Below, piece after piece: positions 11,641 through 21,823 of a stretch of DNA of 64,000 bases (positions are counted from its first letter, which is position 1; each line of letters begins with the position of its first letter). The notes under the pieces were generated by a model. That model saw only the letters and a program-made list of their open reading frames with translations. It had not been told where the DNA came from and made no database searches. The stretch is from Lenzites betulinus. Lineage: Eukaryota > Basidiomycota > Agaricomycetes > Polyporales > Polyporaceae. Where the stretch lies: positions 62,001 through 126,000 of the forward strand of contig JABYQU010000024.1 of NCBI GenBank assembly GCA_022264855.1, written 5' to 3'. The translations under genes and the position numbers were made by a program.

Positions 11641-14600
11641 ACTTCCGTCACTCTATAGCTTGGTATAGTAATGTATAGTGCTGACAGAGCAGAACATGTT
11701 TCCTGATATAAGTTTACACGTCACCCCAACATTGTACATAAATCACTACACATCAACACACCATAAACCCTCTGCCCCCTCATGCAGGTCAGCTCCCATC
11801 AGAAAGCTCCACATGTGCCCAGGATGTTTGCTCAGCGAAGACAAACACTCACCACTCCCACCTGCGAGTCGTGATATGTGTCAGTGTCCAAGAGAGGCTG
11901 TGGGAGCCCTCATACCAGCCACACACTGTGGGCGTGAAAGGTGGTGGGCGCTACGACTATATCGGTTGATTAGTTCCGATCACCAGGCAAAGTGTGAACT
12001 AAGTAGTGGGTAGTGAAGTTAGTAGTGAACGGACCTTTTCGGAGTTTCACTAGTTAAGATAGTGATTATTACCCTGGACCATTCAACAATTAGCGCTCGA
12101 AAGATATCGGGGTCGGAACAAATATGAGCAAATATTACTTGCGAGTGTCTGGAGGATCTGCACTTGACGACCGTTGTCTCTCTTGTCCTTATCCCTCTCT
12201 AAGTGCTCTCTCCGGGTCGGCTCAGATCTGTGTCTGTATGCTTCAATGTCTCTTGGTAAACGTCCACTTGTCGCGCGTTCTGCTGTCGCGCATTCTGTCT
12301 CTCTTTGACCTAGGCTGGGCTCTTTTCGCTACCTCTCTGTCTCCTGACCTGCGCTGCGATCCTCATGGCTGGTCTAGCAGAGTCTATCAGGTGAGACTAC
12401 TCGCTAGGTGATCTCACTACTCTGGATAGTGCTGGCGCCGACATCGATATTATGTCCGTATCTCTGACGACATATGCCACCCTTCTCGATAGTGTGTTCT
12501 CGTCTAACAGCTTTACGGCCCCAGTACACTTGTTTCTGCTGTGCTCTAGCCTCCTTGAGTCAAAGTCCAGGCTTTCAACCTATGCACATTGCTGTACTTA
12601 CTTGCTTGTCGCCCTGCACTCTCGACTACGCTCCCTGGTCAGCTGTCTGCATATTCACACCCTGGCTCCAGCACCCCGCCCGCCTCTCCCTTCCATGCAT
12701 GCTTGCACTCCCGTTCTTCCGTGTACATCCTGCGTGAGTCTTACCTATGTTTGGCCCCATCCACCGTCTGTACGCCCCGCCGCCCATCCATGCACCCCTC
12801 CGCCCGTCTGTGCATCTCCCCCACGCCGCGGCGCCTTCATCCGCCCCCCCACACTGCGCGCCACCCCTCCATGGTCGCATCCCGCCGTCCAGACGTTGCT
12901 CCCTCCCCCCTCTACATCTTCCCCCAATTGAACCGCTATACCCAGCATACGCCTGAGATGTTTGAACCATGTCTTGCCTGCGCCCACTGCATGTGAATAC
13001 TAGTAGATTTGGTGTATACATCGCCCGTTCAAATAAGAAATTTATTGAACATTTGTATCTAGCACACATGGCATAGTGAATAGTACCATTGGTGATGTAG
13101 TAAATCACCCAGTACCGAGGTCAAAAATTCAACCAGAAGACGGTGTGCAGTCACTACTTCCCGCATTCAACAACATAGTGAAGTACGGCAAAATCTGGTT
13201 GAAAATCCCGGCTTATTGCACCAACAAAAGTGGTGATTCTACCCCGGCGTCAGATCGCGGAAGTATGGATAACCCCCATTTTTTGTAGATGTTTGTCCTA
13301 CTTTAGGCATGGTGATAAATAGTTGAATTTCACGACGTATCAGTCGCTCAGTGACACATGCACCTGGCAAACCCCAGACGAGTAAGTATCCAATATATGG
13401 GAGAAACATGATATAATACTCACCTGCCACCAACTACCCTCCCGGATGTGTCTTGTGTTTGATAGTACTGCAAGCCGGGGTTGAATGCATGCTAGCCTAT
13501 TCCGAGAGCACTACACGCTTGCCCCGAGCTGTTGTTGCAAGATTCCCGCTTGTTGCCTTCAGTGGCCCCCTTCTCATCAATGATATGCCTCTGGTACTGC
13601 GATGCAGGACAGGCAGGATGTTGCACTTTGAGATGGGAGCCGTACAAATGTCTTGGGGAGCAGCACATAGCTTCCACCACCGAAGGCACACACATGCATC
13701 ACCAACACTCCGGAGTCAAATGGTACTGATCACAACCTGTGCGCTGATACGCCCGGTGCCAGGCCAACATCTGCAAACCTTTATTTTTGTAGTTTCCGTG
13801 AGTCCGCAGGACTTTGGCGTGCGGAGGACTCATTGCAGCGCAGGAGCCTTGTCCGTGTGCAGATGGCTTATCGTGCGGTATCGCGAGTGCATGGGCCAAC
13901 CTGCGCACAAGGGCATGCATTCCGTGGTGCCAGTCTGCCGGGGCACGAGGGCACGTTCCACGTTAACACGGCAGCAGTCGGTGCATCGTGGGTGTTGATC
14001 CCCTTTGTGATGGACCTTTCGTAAGGACTTTCCGATGACAATGGGACATTCTGGCTCTCCCTGTAAATACCTATGCCCTTGGGCCGTGACAATTGAGCTT
14101 TCCCCCTTGGCTCAGAACTTCATTTTCCCTGGAAGAACCCTGCGACAACCCTGTAAACAGCGAACTGCAAACACTGTGAACACTTGCAAACACCTACAAT
14201 TAGTGTTTTAGTGTTGTGATTGCGTTACAAACCCTCTGCGACGCCTCACACAGGCCTGGAAGTGATCCTCCCGTGTACCGCAGAACGCCAGCTCAGTTGA
14301 GTCATTGTCTATCCTTCACCTGACCATTACCACTCCCCTCCCTTCGCGTTTCTCTGCGTACCGCGCCACTGCAAGGGCACCCGACGCAAACCTAGCATCT
14401 CCTCGCGCTCCCTGAGATGTCTTTGCGGCCCGGTCTCGACCTCCTGGGCTCTCAACGGTCTCTTCCATCTGTCCTTACCAGTCAGTTAAGTGCATCAGCG
14501 CATGCGTGCAGTGTGGTACTGATCACTTGCACTTGCCACTCTTAAGCTTCTACAAGGTGTGCAGGTCAGGGAAATGGCATCATACAAGCAGCAGATAATG

Positions 14601-15193
14601 TATGTACCATCTCATTTGGGACCACACATAAGATGCTCAAGGTATGTCTTCCATTCCTGTGCTTCTGTACATGTTTCAAAGATGCTTGTTGGGCCTGGAA
14701 AGTAACAACAGCATGCCGCCAAAGTGCACAGCCCCTGCATTGGCAAAGTTGAATGCAGCCTGGCACTGGGGGGACTGCACAATGGGCTAGGGGTGGGGCA
14801 GGGAGTGGCAGGCATGGGCGAACGGGGCACCATTTGAGCCCATGCATTGAACACACCATTGTACATATTAGGTGGCAATTATAATGAGTTCTGGTTTTTT
14901 CTAATACACATAACATCTGCCACACATTGGAATGTATTGTACAAGGCAACAATGATACAACTACAGTACACAGCAAAGGGCATCAGGCTGTCCTGGGTGA
15001 GACAGCACAATGGGACACATGTCCCAGCTCTGAGTCTTCCACAACCCAGAACTCATTGTCTGAATCAACGTCAAGTGCTGGGCCATCCAGACGCATCAGT
15101 CTGCGCAGGGAGACTAAAACTCATATGAGCCCTGATGCATTGAGTATGTGGAGGCTATCATCACTCACGAGTCTTTGGTCTGAACATCTTGAG

Positions 15194-16347
15194 TCACCCG
15201 TAGAGAGGTGTGAGCATGGCTGGGCGGAATATGCATAAGGCAACAAAGATCTTGAAGTCAAGTGCCTCCAAATTAGTGAAAGACCTGCCCAGACTCTCAT
15301 TGTTGGGAGGACAGTCAAGTGCCAACTGCACCAAGAAGGGAATAGCCACCAGGGCCAGACGACCATGGTCGGTGCGGGCATTGCAGGCGGTGCTCCCCAC
15401 AGTGAGGCTCTGGATGAAGAGCTCGTGGGTCTCAGCCTTCAACCATGATTTTGGGAGCTGCTGTGCAACACCCATGAGCATTTGCAGGCATTCCTCGATC
15501 TCCAGGGCACCAAGGGTCTATGGCCGCAATATGTCAATGGCAAAGTAAAAGCGATAAACTGTAGGGACTTACAGTTTCATCCACAGTGACCTGAGCCTTT
15601 TTCTCGTTAACAACCTCAGTGCCGATCTAGGCAGCCTTGCTAGGTCTTCCCTTCTTGTGAGCAGGAGCACCCTGCCAACCATGTCAAAACCATATCGGAC
15701 CCCGATCAAAAGGCATAAACCAACCTCCTTCGCTGCCTCTGCAGCCTTTTGCCGGGGCCGAGCTGCCGCCTTGCCTTTTGTTGGTTTGGGCTGCAGAGTG
15801 CGTCAGTCACAGTGGGTGTACACATAGGAGGGATACAGCCTGGGCTCATGGTAGGCTTCTCATTGTCATTGTCGCTGTCTGAGATCTCAATCTCAGACTG
15901 CATGGTGACAGACTGCTTGGAATCAGGGGGCCCGTCCTCCTTAAAGTTGGGGTGGGCACACTTCTTGCCAGAACCAGAGGCGGGCGCTGGGACTTCTTCC
16001 TTGGGCATGTACATGAATGCAAATGATTGAAGGATGTTAGGGGAGAGGGTAACCTGTGACCAATGGGATTAGATAGCTTTACTAAAAAAGCACTAAACGT
16101 ACCTGGCAGGCCATGCCATTGCCGCTAGCCCCAGCCATCTCGTTCAACATGCACTGCAACATTGTGGTATCATGACTACACTGCCCTCACCTGTGGAGGG
16201 GGTGGGGGCAGACACGGCTGATGCTTGAAAGTATGAATTTATACCTGCAGTGTTCTTGGAGCTGGCGCCGGTGGGAGTGTGAGAAGAGTGTGGGAGCGGC
16301 TTCATGGAGGCACTGCATTTGAGCATAGGGATGGGAGTGGCTGGCAT
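15194..16347 (-). pseudogene. decayed member of the 205-aa protein family
   Basis: Reading from the ATG at 16347, I can chain exons through GT-AG introns. The chain passes a serine-rich N-terminus, then an acidic block SEIEISDSDNDNEKP near 15870, then a K/A/R-rich block. An in-frame TAG follows about 13 codons into the next exon (near 15630). After it the frame continues into a last exon ending at 15194 that carries GRLALVAIPFLVQLALD and LEALDFKIFVALCIFRPAMLTP. These blocks match GRLAVEALPVFLKLA and EALDYKNFIASCIFCPDGITP of the intact protein at 8747-9535. Order, spacing and C-terminal position agree. The in-frame stop argues for a pseudogene, though an intron choice that avoids it cannot be excluded. 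No function is known. Confidence 0.6.
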
Positions 16348-16702
16348 GTTTGGAAGAGAAAATTGACAGGGATGTGCAGTTGCAGGCTTTTAGTCCATAC
16401 ATTTTATAGGCCATTCAGATGCCTAGACCTCTGCAATGTTCCCTAGCTTCGCACTGCTTGCTGCCAGAATTTGGGAGGGAATCAACCCACTTGGGCACCT
16501 TGTTACTGCAAGGCAATGATTCACGCCATAAAAGTGAATTTAGCTGGTCAGATGTGGCTCTCAAAGCGGAAAGATGTGAAGCAGCAAAAGCAACCGCTGT
16601 TTTAGATGTGAAGTGGCCAAAGCAACCTTGGTTTTGACCTTGAAAGAAGGCACCTCCAGCAGATAGAAGATGTGAAATGACAATAGACACCTCAGCGGGT
16701 GT

Positions 16703-16746
16703 CTGTGCACTGGAGCTTCTCTCACCGGAGAAGCTCCGGTGCACAG
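16703..16746. repeat. 19-bp near-perfect hairpin
   Basis: CTGTGCACTGGAGCTTCTC is followed by a 6-base loop and then its reverse complement with one mismatch. It lies in non-coding DNA inside the island and could be a transposon relic or an RNA stem. Confidence 0.75.
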
Positions 16747-17204
16747 ATGGAGGTCCACACGGAGTTGTGCAGCGTGAAGGTGGGAAGAAGCACATCGGGG
16801 AATCCAGGCATCAATCATGGCCAAATCTGGCCAAGTGACATGACATCATCAGTCACATTATACTGCCCTCCACACTGCTGCACAGCGGCACATATTACAT
16901 CCCGTTTTCATCATGTGCAAAGAGTTGTGGCACTCACAATTTGATATGTTCTCTGACCTATATATAGTCTATTCCATGTTACCACCGTCAGATACCTGCC
17001 ACCATGTCACACCCAATCCAGTCCGCCGTCGACACCCTCCCAGCTGGAATGCAGGTCTTGCAAGCCAAGCGCAATAGAGCCCAGTATAACATGGCATGGG
17101 ATGCATCAGGAAAAAACAGGATGTCTATATAGAGCTCTGTAAGCGATATAGATGTGGTAGCTTCGTAGACATCCCCCATTTATCAGGCTGACATAGCTGT
17201 GCCT

Positions 17205-17275
17205 CGGCGCTCTGTAGCTGCCGGTAGCACTCATAGGCAGCTACGGAACGCTACCGTAGCACCTTGTAGCAGCTT
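17205..17275. repeat. GTAGC/GCTAC motif cluster with overlapping stems
   Basis: Within about 70 bp the pentamer GTAGC or its complement occurs repeatedly, including the inverted pair GTAGCTGCC and GGCAGCTAC. Several alternative hairpins are possible. No gene overlaps it. Confidence 0.55.
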
Positions 17276-18366
17276 ATAGAGAACGTTATACCGGCATAAT
17301 AACCTGATTCGAGCACAAAAGCACTCGTAATTGGGGAGGAATCAGGTAATTTTATTATTATATACGGCATTATACATGATGTGGAGCCCTTGGGACGGTG
17401 AAGACGGTTGTATTGACTGAACAGGGATCATGAGAGGGCGAGCATCCCTTCCGGGACAGGAGAACTAGCGAGGGTGGACTCAGACCGAGAACAAGGAGCA
17501 TAAGAGGGAAGCAGGGGATGTCAGCAGTAATCAGAGGACAGCAACTGCCACCATGAGATTGCCGGTGAGAGCACTGCCAGTGAACCCGAAGACCACCAGG
17601 TAGTAGATGTCCCGAGTGGCATCCAGACGAGCCATAGAAAGCTAGTACTTACACTGAGTTGAATCGGTGACCAGAGCACACTGCAGCCTAGTCTTAGAGG
17701 CAGTCGAGGGCTTCCTAAGATTGCCGACAGCCGTTGATGACGACCTCAATGTCGAGCGCAACGAGCTCATCGCCCAGGGTCCAGATGATGCTCAAGCAAC
17801 GATCCCAGGCCAAGACACTAGAGAGACACAAAATCAAGCAGGTTCAGGAGAAGGACATGTCAGACCAGAAGGAGACGGCCCAAGAGGAGTGTTGACGCAC
17901 AAGAAAAGCTGGAGACGAGCAGACAGCACAGGAGAGACACTACTAGACCAGTGCCATGGGTGTAGATAGCAAGCGCCAGAACAGAGACCGGGCTAGGACA
18001 AAGACGAGCGGGTTCTGAGAGCGAGAGCCGGGCACATAGTGGGAGACGACAAGCGGACACGTCACAAAAAGTCGCCAAAGGGAGCGGCTTAAGCACTCTG
18101 CGGAGTTCGCCGATGCATTAGCGCCTGCTTGATCGCCCTCCCTTGTAACTTTTATGGCTCGATCTTGCAATGTGTGGGCCGGCAGGTGTTAACAACCGTG
18201 GATGGGGAATACAAGGTGCATATTTTCAATCTATTCATGTTTTATGATTTTTCTTTGGGCTACAACCACTATATGGTTCTATGGAGAGTACAGTGCAAGC
18301 TATATGAACTACCGCTGCTATGTACCTCGCTGTGAAGCTATGGGCAAAATGCTTTTTCCTGATGTG

Positions 18367-18869
18367 CCCTCATTGTTTCTAATGAAGCTAGGGAGTACAT
18401 GGACCTTGTCCGAGGTGCTGGTGAGGACTTCGTCAAATGGGCAACAGCTACCAGTGGTAGGCGGGTAGCTGTCACTTCCCACTTCATCAAGATGCATGTC
18501 AAGGGCAAATGGAGTGCTTACACTGGGCAGGAGTTTTTGACGGAACACATATTTGGTGAGCATTCACTTGCCAAAATTTCAAGTTGGTAGTCTGATAAAT
18601 TGCCTCCAGACTGCGCAAGAGACTTTCTCACTGCTGTGGTTCATATATTAAAGAGTTCATTCATCCATGGGAGCAAGATGAGTTTCAGCACCCTCAATAT
18701 CATCCGCTTACACTTGTAAGTGATCTGATATTCATCAATCTCACTCACTGACTAAATTTGCCCTAACAGATGGTCAGTTATGACAAGGACGCCACAGGCC
18801 ACCACACAAACTATTCAGGCCACCACGCAAGCTATTCTGACAAATACGTACACTTGCCAATCAAAATAG
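18367..18869 (+). pseudogene. coding remnant at the right end of the island
   Basis: A frame containing NEAREYMDLVRGAGEDFVKWA and GKWSAYTGQEFLTEHIF ends at a GT donor at 18556. It resumes after the AG at 18609 with DCARDFLTAVVHILKSSFIHG, and continues over a further intron (18716 to about 18769) into a short exon with two copies of a QATTQ(T/A)I repeat. The frame ends in a TAG that overlaps the first bases of the 37-bp tRNA repeat at 18867. Upstream the frame is closed by a TGA, so only the 3' part of a gene is present. I do not recognise the family. Confidence 0.4.
18795..18836 (+). repeat. two tandem copies of a 21-bp unit
   Basis: The unit CAGGCCACCACACAAACTATT at 18795-18815 is repeated with two changes at 18816-18836. 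It lies in the last exon of the coding remnant, 30 bp from the island's right boundary. Confidence 0.85.
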
Positions 18870-18903
18870 AAGCCCACCGCGGGGGTCGAACCCGCAGCCT
18901 TGA
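18867..18903 (-). repeat. right direct repeat of the island, inside tRNA-Lys
   Basis: This is identical over 37 bp to 11281-11317. Here it is part of the complete tRNA-Lys gene (T arm and 3' acceptor strand). The extra 3' flank also resembles the left copy, but with substitutions. Confidence 0.85.
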
Positions 18904-18964
18904 GATTCCGCCCATGTACTGGTGCTTAAAAGTCTCACGCTCTATCCGATTGAGCTAGGCAGGC
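18872..18964 (-). tRNA. tRNA-Lys (anticodon UUU), intron-containing
   Basis: On the minus strand the acceptor strands GCCTGCC and GGTGGGC pair with two G-U pairs. The D stem is GCTC/GAGC, the anticodon stem is TGAGA/TCTCA, and the T arm is GCGGG-TTCGACC-CCCGC. The anticodon loop starts CTTTTA, giving anticodon UUU. An intron of about 20 nt follows the base 3' of the anticodon, the usual place for nuclear tRNA introns. A TTTT tract just after the gene fits a Pol III terminator. The 3' half is duplicated at 11281-11317. Confidence 0.9.
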
Positions 18965-19152
18965 TTGACAGGCACCGGCTATCTAGTAGATAAAATTGTA
19001 CCAGCCGCATCCGGAACGATTGCGCGAAATGAACCACAACGTCATCGAATGACGCCGAGCGGGGATGCCGACCCCGTCCGACCGTCTCCGCACTCCCTCG
19101 CCTTCTCCCCCGTCGGGCCCTCCTCCTCACCCGTCTTCTTCGTTGTTTGACG

Positions 19153-20216
19153 ATGGCCTCTCGTGCATTCTCCCGCCGCCTCTTTGCCCAGTCCCTCCGC
19201 GGCCCTGCTGCAGCACGCGCAGCTACTCGCCCCGCAGGTAAACGGTTTGCCAGCTCAAGTGCTGAGCACGGCGCGAAGAAGAGCAGTGATACTCCCTGGA
19301 TTGTATGTCACATCATACGTCGGTTATATGCATCCTGTAGCTCATCATAACGCATGAAATTGCTCTAGATCGGTTCTGCAGCCGTGTTCGGTCCTGCGGT
19401 ACGCATTCGCACTCTATGACGTCGCACACGACCCTTCTTACTGACCTGCGGGATTGTGCGTCGCGTTCAGGCTGCGTACCTCCTCATCTCGTCTGGCAAG
19501 GACAAGGGCAAGCATAACGCCGATGCTCACCATGCAGCGGCCGCAAAAGCCCACGCGCCGTCAGAAGAGCTGATCAAAAAGGATGAGCCCAAGGAGGCTC
19601 CTGCCCCCGAGGTACGTTTGCCGCACGTCTCGCGTCAAATTGCTCATTCTCATCGTGTATTCTCACTACAGGAGGAACACCCTGCAAAAGACCACAAGCC
19701 CGCTGAGGACTCGGTGAGACCCACTCCCTTGGTCTGGACCCGTCAAAGTAACCTGCTGACGCCTTGGTCCGCTCCAGGCAGTCGCCGACTCTGAGGGCAA
19801 CACCGCCTCTGCCGAAGACGTCGACGCGTCCTCTAAGCAGGCCTTCGTATGTGTCATTCAAATTTCCGATATTTCCGAATTTCTACTGACGTCTGGGTTG
19901 GTCCCGGTTCACCACGAGCAGAAGGCCGATGTCCCCGAGGATGCGCAGCGTGCGGAGGAGCACGACGACAAGTTCGCGGACGGCGCTCCCGGCCAGACTG
20001 CTGAGGCCGAGACCGACCATGAACAGAAGGAAAAGCCTGGTCGCTCGCGCTCTGGCACTATCCAGAGCGAAGGTGACAGCGGCCCCACCGACCTCGGCGA
20101 TGCTCGTGAGAAGGCTACCGTAAGTGCATCAATGCTGTCAGGATCAACATGTTTGAACTGAACATGGTATTTGTATACAGTCGAAAGAGGCGCCTAAGCA
20201 GGCCAAGAAGGACTAA
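19153..20216 (+). CDS. mitochondrial single-pass membrane protein, basidiomycete type
   Basis: Seven exons (19153-19302, 19369-19398, 19471-19611, 19672-19713, 19778-19846, 19922-20119, 20181-20216) encode 221 aa with every junction in phase. The first 35 residues are rich in R, A and S and lack acidic residues (MASRAFSRRLFAQSL...), a strong matrix-targeting presequence. One hydrophobic segment follows at about 51-68 (IGSAAVFGPAAAYLLISS). The remaining 150 residues are very hydrophilic, rich in E, D, K, A and H and probably disordered. The order suggests an inner-membrane protein with a large acidic tail in the intermembrane space or matrix. I do not recognise an assigned function. The ATG at 19153 is preferred over the upstream in-frame TTG. 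Confidence 0.8.
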
Positions 20217-20403
20217 GCTTAGGTCGTGGACAACGGACTATATGCATGTATCTAACTATCTACTGACGTGGAAGTTGGAAACTCCTTGTTGCTCAGAGCG
20301 CGCGTCAGTAGGTTTCGCCCAATATCCTGCAAAATAAGATGAAGCTATACGACCTACAATGGTACGTCGCGACATATGGTACGTATCATGCATGAGGAGC
20401 AGG

Positions 20404-21353
20404 TCAAGTAGACGCAGCAGCAGCCGGCGTGGGTGTAGCCTCGGGTTCCCCAACCACTGCCTCGGTAGCGGAAGGCTTTGCCGCCTCCGCACCCTCCTCC
20501 GCCGTCAAGTACTTCTTAAACCAGCCCACGGCCTGCTCCACGGCCTGATCCCTCGCCTTTTTCTGCCCCTCATCCGCCAGATTCGCCCTCGTCGTCCACC
20601 CATGGTGCACGCCATCGTACACCACCACCTCCACGTCCTCCTCCTTCAACCCGCGCTCTCCCACGCTCCCTTTAAGGAGCCGCTCCGCCTCCTCCGCCCG
20701 CGCGCGGTTGAACTGCGAGTCCCCCGCGGCCGCCGCGAGGCTGAACGGTCTTTTCACGCCCTCGAGGTCGCCCGGGAAGCGCACGGCGGAGGGGTGCGCG
20801 GCGAAGCTCGCGTCAAAGAGCGCGTTCTGCGTGATCGCGAAGCGCCCGCCCCAGCAGAACCCGGCGAACCCGAGCTTCGCGCGCACGTCCTCTGCGCGGA
20901 GCGCCGCGGCGACGGCGGTGATGATGCCGACCTGCCGCGGGAGGTTGCGCAGCACGAAGGGGACGAGGATGAAGAGCGAGGCGGGGACGAGCACGAAGCG
21001 CGTCAGGAGGGACTTGTGCGTGGCCGCTGGGTCGTGGGCGTTCAGGGTCCAGGTCGGGACGCTCCAGCCTGCGCGCGCGTAAGTGTCTGCCCTGGATGGT
21101 CGACTAGTAGGGGTGAGGAGCGCTCACCGCCGAAAAGGTCAGGCACGACGACGCGGAATCCGCGCGCGGCGTACTCGTCCGCGAGAAGGCGCGTGTTTAT
21201 GGAACTCCACCCGAACACGTCCACGCCGATTACGATGGTGCGGTGCGCAGAGGCGTCGCCGACGACATAAGAGTCGATCCCGCCCACTTTTGTTTCGCTC
21301 CCGGAGGGCGTGCCGCTGTGCAGTGCGCCGGTAACGCAGTCGGGGCACGACAT
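20404..21353 (-). CDS. dienelactone hydrolase family protein
   Basis: Two exons (21353-21128 and 21068-20404) encode 296 aa of the alpha/beta-hydrolase fold. Family members hydrolyse dienelactones or related esters, and many fungal ones have unknown substrates. Near the start is the CPDC motif common to fungal members. The DVFG block (VIGVDVFGW) and PDLFGG match the family core. The nucleophile elbow is GFCWGG with the catalytic cysteine, an Asp follows at about AAAAGDSQ, and the histidine lies in GVHHGW. The C-terminus has an extra A/E/P-rich tail of about 30 residues. Between about residues 85 and 115 a hydrophobic stretch (FVLVPASLFILVPFVL) is more apolar than usual and could touch membrane. 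It converges with the 221-aa gene, with 187 bp between them. Confidence 0.9.
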
Positions 21354-21823
21354 CCTACTACTAGGGTTGAGGACAGGGGAGAAGTGCGCGAGTAGACTGC
21401 GAGGTGATGGAGGCGGGATGAGAGCCAGCGGTGCCGTGCGCGCGGGTATGTGAGCCTTTTATACGGCTAGCGCTGTAGCGCAGGAAGGGCGGGCGGGCGC
21501 AGCGAGCGGGTATGCGAGCCTGGTTGGTTATCGCTGTCAGTATCATGATCTACGGCGCGGCGCCGAGGTACCATATAGCGTCCGTGAAGTTACACGGAGC
21601 GTGCCTGCGCAACTCACGCCTTGCGCGCGCGCGAAACCCTATTCTTGGCTTCTCGACATTGCAAGTGTTGTTCGCGAACATGCAGCCGAGCTCGAGCGGG
21701 CGTGCGTCTGTGTCGGACTTGCGTAGTGGGCGTTACTCAACGCGTGGATGCTCTGAATACTTCCATACCAGTAAGAAAATGTACCAGTCCGAGCGTATCG
21801 GCTGTTCGTTCGATGTGGGTTTG
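21354..21823. other. intergenic, hydrolase promoter and left flank of repeat copy A
   Basis: The first 150 bp are likely the hydrolase promoter. The rest shows no gene. Sequence shared with repeat copy C begins near 21824. Confidence 0.5.

Larger units (their letters stand above)
11318..18866. mobile_element. gene-poor island bounded by tRNA-Lys direct repeats, candidate integrated element
   Basis: The segment lies between the 37-bp repeats and differs from its neighbours. It appears to have lower GC, contains no intact housekeeping gene, and carries many small inverted and direct repeats. Recognisable contents are a decayed member of the 205-aa family (15194-16347), a coding remnant at the right end (18367-18869), hairpins at 16703-16746, and CTCTAT/ATAGAG-rich sequence at the left end. 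I see no recombinase or transposase, so if it is an integrated element it is non-autonomous or decayed. The alternative is a duplication that copied part of the tRNA gene. Most of 11650-14500 and 16950-18100 shows nothing I can assign. Confidence 0.45.

Noticed and set aside
13492..13920. possible C2H2/CxxC remnant of a KDZ-type transposon gene in the island
   Set aside because: Only scattered Cys and His in overlapping short frames and no consistent splicing. Too weak to report.
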